DNA from: Chloroflexota bacterium
GTDB lineage: Bacteria; Chloroflexota; Anaerolineae; Promineifilales; Promineifilaceae
Length of the DNA: 7,159 bases
Assembly: GCA_008501785.1 (NCBI GenBank)
Contig: QQUD01000293.1
Span: forward strand, 1 to 7,159
Direction of reading: 5' to 3'
Shown here: piece by piece, positions 5,604-7,159 of the stretch
How positions within the stretch are numbered: the first letter of the stretch is position 1
How the letters are laid out: every line of letters starts with the position of its first letter
Program-made: the position numbers and the translations under genes
The notes under the pieces: model-generated
Seen by the model: only the letters and a program-made list of their open reading frames with translations
Database searches by the model: none
What the model was told of the DNA's origin: nothing

Positions 5604-5621
5604 GTCACACATTTGTGTGAT
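5604..5621. promoter_or_regulatory. Operator-like site D (distal, small-regulator promoter)
   Basis: GTCACACATTTGTGTGAT, inverted repeat TCACAC-N4-GTGTGA, one base different from site B and exactly 44 bp upstream of site C. It starts ten bases after the stop of the large regulator. Confidence 0.75.
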
Positions 5622-5630
5622 AGAGGGATT

Positions 5631-7159
5631 TTATAGTAAACCAGATTCTTGGGCAGCGAGTACAGCCTGAACACGATTGTGAACGTCTAGCTTGCTGTAG
5701 ATGCGTTTGATGTGTGTTTTGAGCGTGTTGTCTGTGATGGTAAGTGCTTTTGTCATTTGCGCGTAGGAGAGGCCTTGGGATAGCAGTTGCAATATCTCGG
5801 TTTCGCGGGGAGTGAGAGGATTGGGGATAGATTCTTTGGTGGATTGCATTTGGGTGGGGAATGCGTTGAGCAGTTTTTGCAGGTAAGTAGTTGAGGGGGT
5901 GGTGGAGCGAGAACGGCCGTTTCCATCCCATACCATTTGTAACACCCGCTGCATATTTTCCCCCTCATCAACAAACGTGCGAATATAGCCTTCAGTTTCC
6001 GTTTGTTGCAGTAAACTGCGCACTTGTGAAAGCGCAAACTCCATTTCACCTAGCTGGACAAACAGATTAATCTGCATCGCGGACAGCTTGATCTGATCTC
6101 GAACCCGATTGTCTTTACGGGCCAACGATTGCAGCAATTGCAATTGCTGCATGCATTCAGCTTCTTTGCCACAAGCCATCCAGATGCGAGCCACAATCAG
6201 CCATTCAACCTGTTGCAAAGCTGACACCTCTGGATGCGATTGCACAAAAGATTCTGCCCACAGTAAAGCGTTTTCTTGTTTTCCTTCAAACAAATCGAGA
6301 CGGGCGCGCAGTGCCGCCAGTCTCGACATGACGAGTGGAGGAGAATCATATTCATCAGCTACTTTTTCAATATGGGCAAATTTATCGTCGATTTCAATTG
6401 GATAGTTGCAGCAAGTTTTTAGCTTAACCAAGGCTGCTAATCCAAACAACAGTCGGTCAACTGACATGCTGCTTTCCGCGAGCCGGTTTCCATCGATAAT
6501 CAATTTTTCTGCGGCATCCATATCATTCCATTCATAATGCAGCAGCCCTGGCCCTAATAGGATTTGTGAGAATGTGTTTCCCTCATGCAAGCCACGGGCG
6601 CGAGCCTCATCGTGAAACTCTTGATATTTGGCAGCAGCCAATTTTAGTTCGCCACGGGCAATAATCACTTCGCCTAAATAGCTGTTAAAAATTAGCGCGA
6701 CCGACCAAGGGTCTTCCTTTTCTATTTCTATCAGACCAAGTGCATCTACCAAATAAGAATAAGCTGAATCAATATCCCCCAATGCTAAACAGGCTGAACC
6801 AAAATGCCCCCAGGCGATGCCTCTCATTAAGGCGGCGCTTTCTGGCAAAATGGTTAATGCTTTTCGATTCAGCTCCTGCACACGTTTGGCATCAAATGTT
6901 GTATGCAAGGTTAAGGCAGCCAATAGTGGGTAAGCATAAGCATGATCGGTTGGAATAGGTTCATCTGTTATTGTCTCTGGTGGATTGATGCCAATTTTTC
7001 GCAGAAAAGTAGAGACTTTATTGAAATTGCTGTAATAAAATTCCGCCAAGGTGTAATGGATCCATAAAAACGTGCTTGTGCGCACTAATTCAATGGGAAT
7101 CTGATTTGTCCATCGGATGAAAGATGTGCGTTGCCGGCTGTCTTGTACGCTGAATCCAA
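5631..7159 (-). CDS. MalT-like LuxR-family regulator, 5' end cut by window edge
   Basis: 508 complete residues are visible; the frame has no stop up to base 7159, so the GTG at 7085 is not needed as a start and the gene continues outside. The visible part is a long array of TPR-like helical pairs (about 30-390), the family motif EGYIRTFVDEGENM, and a C-terminal LuxR helix-turn-helix in the last 61 residues (LTPRETEILQLL, NTLKTHIKRIYSKL, NRVQAVLAAQ). In MalT-type (LAL/STAND) regulators of about 900 residues, an N-terminal nucleotide-binding domain and the helical repeats sense an inducer and drive oligomerisation; that domain would be outside. It is the most upstream gene and, with the small regulator, the best candidate for binding the operators. 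The inducer could be a halogenated compound, but nothing in the sequence shows it. Confidence 0.88.
   Translation of the reverse strand, partial: GFSVQDSRQRTSFIRWTNQIPIELVRTSTFLWIHYTLAEFYYSNFNKVSTFLRKIGINPPETITDEPIPTDHAYAYPLLAALTLHTTFDAKRVQELNRKALTILPESAALMRGIAWGHFGSACLALGDIDSAYSYLVDALGLIEIEKEDPWSVALIFNSYLGEVIIARGELKLAAAKYQEFHDEARARGLHEGNTFSQILLGPGLLHYEWNDMDAAEKLIIDGNRLAESSMSVDRLLFGLAALVKLKTCCNYPIEIDDKFAHIEKVADEYDSPPLVMSRLAALRARLDLFEGKQENALLWAESFVQSHPEVSALQQVEWLIVARIWMACGKEAECMQQLQLLQSLARKDNRVRDQIKLSAMQINLFVQLGEMEFALSQVRSLLQQTETEGYIRTFVDEGENMQRVLQMVWDGNGRSRSTTPSTTYLQKLLNAFPTQMQSTKESIPNPLTPRETEILQLLSQGLSYAQMTKALTITDNTLKTHIKRIYSKLDVHNRVQAVLAAQESGLL
5912..5921. repeat. Iterated palindrome AACGGCCGTT, copy 4
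   Basis: Inside the large regulator gene, read in a different codon phase (Asn-Gly-Arg) from the other three copies. Confidence 0.8.

Larger units (their letters stand above)
5128..5830. repeat. Diverged tandem duplication: operator pair plus LuxR HTH domain
   Basis: Copy 1 spans about 5128-5380 (sites A and B, HTH of the small regulator); copy 2 spans about 5559-5830 (sites C and D, HTH of the large regulator). Operators repeat at a 431-bp offset. The coding block 5251-5284 matches 5696-5729 in 30 of 34 bases at a 445-bp offset. The shift of 14 bp comes from different gene ends. Copy limits are approximate. Confidence 0.75.

Noticed and set aside
5128..5621. CRP/FNR-type binding sites
   Set aside because: Half-sites are in the opposite order to TGTGA-N6-TCACA, and the adjacent regulators are LuxR-type; not excluded, but not the best reading.
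6130..6151. Perfect 22-bp palindrome centred on 6140/6141 (GCAGCAATTG and its reverse complement)
   Set aside because: It encodes a Gln/Leu-rich helix (QQLQLLQ) in the large regulator; repeated CAG/CAA/TTG/CTG codons produce such palindromes readily.
1..7159. CRISPR array, tRNA, rRNA or insertion sequence
   Set aside because: I saw no spaced direct repeats, cloverleaf, rRNA-like stretch, transposase reading frame or terminal inverted repeats.

Overview
This window carries an organohalide-respiration locus: a reductive dehalogenase gene (rdhA), its membrane-anchor gene (rdhB) and, about 2.6 kb downstream, the 5' part of an rdhC-like flavoprotein gene. All genes lie on the minus strand. The host is most likely a Chloroflexota bacterium, perhaps Anaerolineae-like. 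This is inferred from MalT/LuxR-type regulators with TPR-like helical repeats, the rdhAB organisation and a very over-represented DNA palindrome (AACGGCCGTT, four copies). No marker gene proves the assignment.

Layout in transcription order (right to left): a large MalT-like LuxR regulator, cut by the right edge (5631-7159); a 178-bp gap with two operator-like inverted repeats and a promoter; a 92-residue stand-alone LuxR-type DNA-binding protein (5174-5452); a second pair of the same operators, in part overlapping that gene's end; a promoter and a cobalamin riboswitch followed by a terminator-like hairpin (about 4940-5090); rdhA (3405-4922); rdhB (3110-3403), separated from rdhA by one base; a strong terminator hairpin (3015-3048); an SRPBCC-domain gene (2508-2987); a TPR gene (1131-2459); a small single-span membrane protein (835-1074); and the rdhC-like gene (TTG start at 801, running off the left edge).

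Control appears layered. The promoter upstream of rdhA and the promoter of the small regulator carry the same two-operator module, with the operators 44 bp apart in both places. The module and the adjacent DNA-binding domain look like a tandem duplication of the 3' end and downstream promoter of the large regulator. In the leader of rdhA, a corrinoid-sensing riboswitch lies directly ahead of an enzyme that needs a corrinoid. I therefore read the locus as integrating a signal sensed through the LuxR-type regulators with cofactor supply. RdhA would be exported by Tat and held at the membrane by RdhB, and the rdhC-like flavoprotein may serve maturation or electron transfer. The roles of the SRPBCC, TPR and small membrane proteins are unknown. 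No gene-free stretch exceeds 300 bases.
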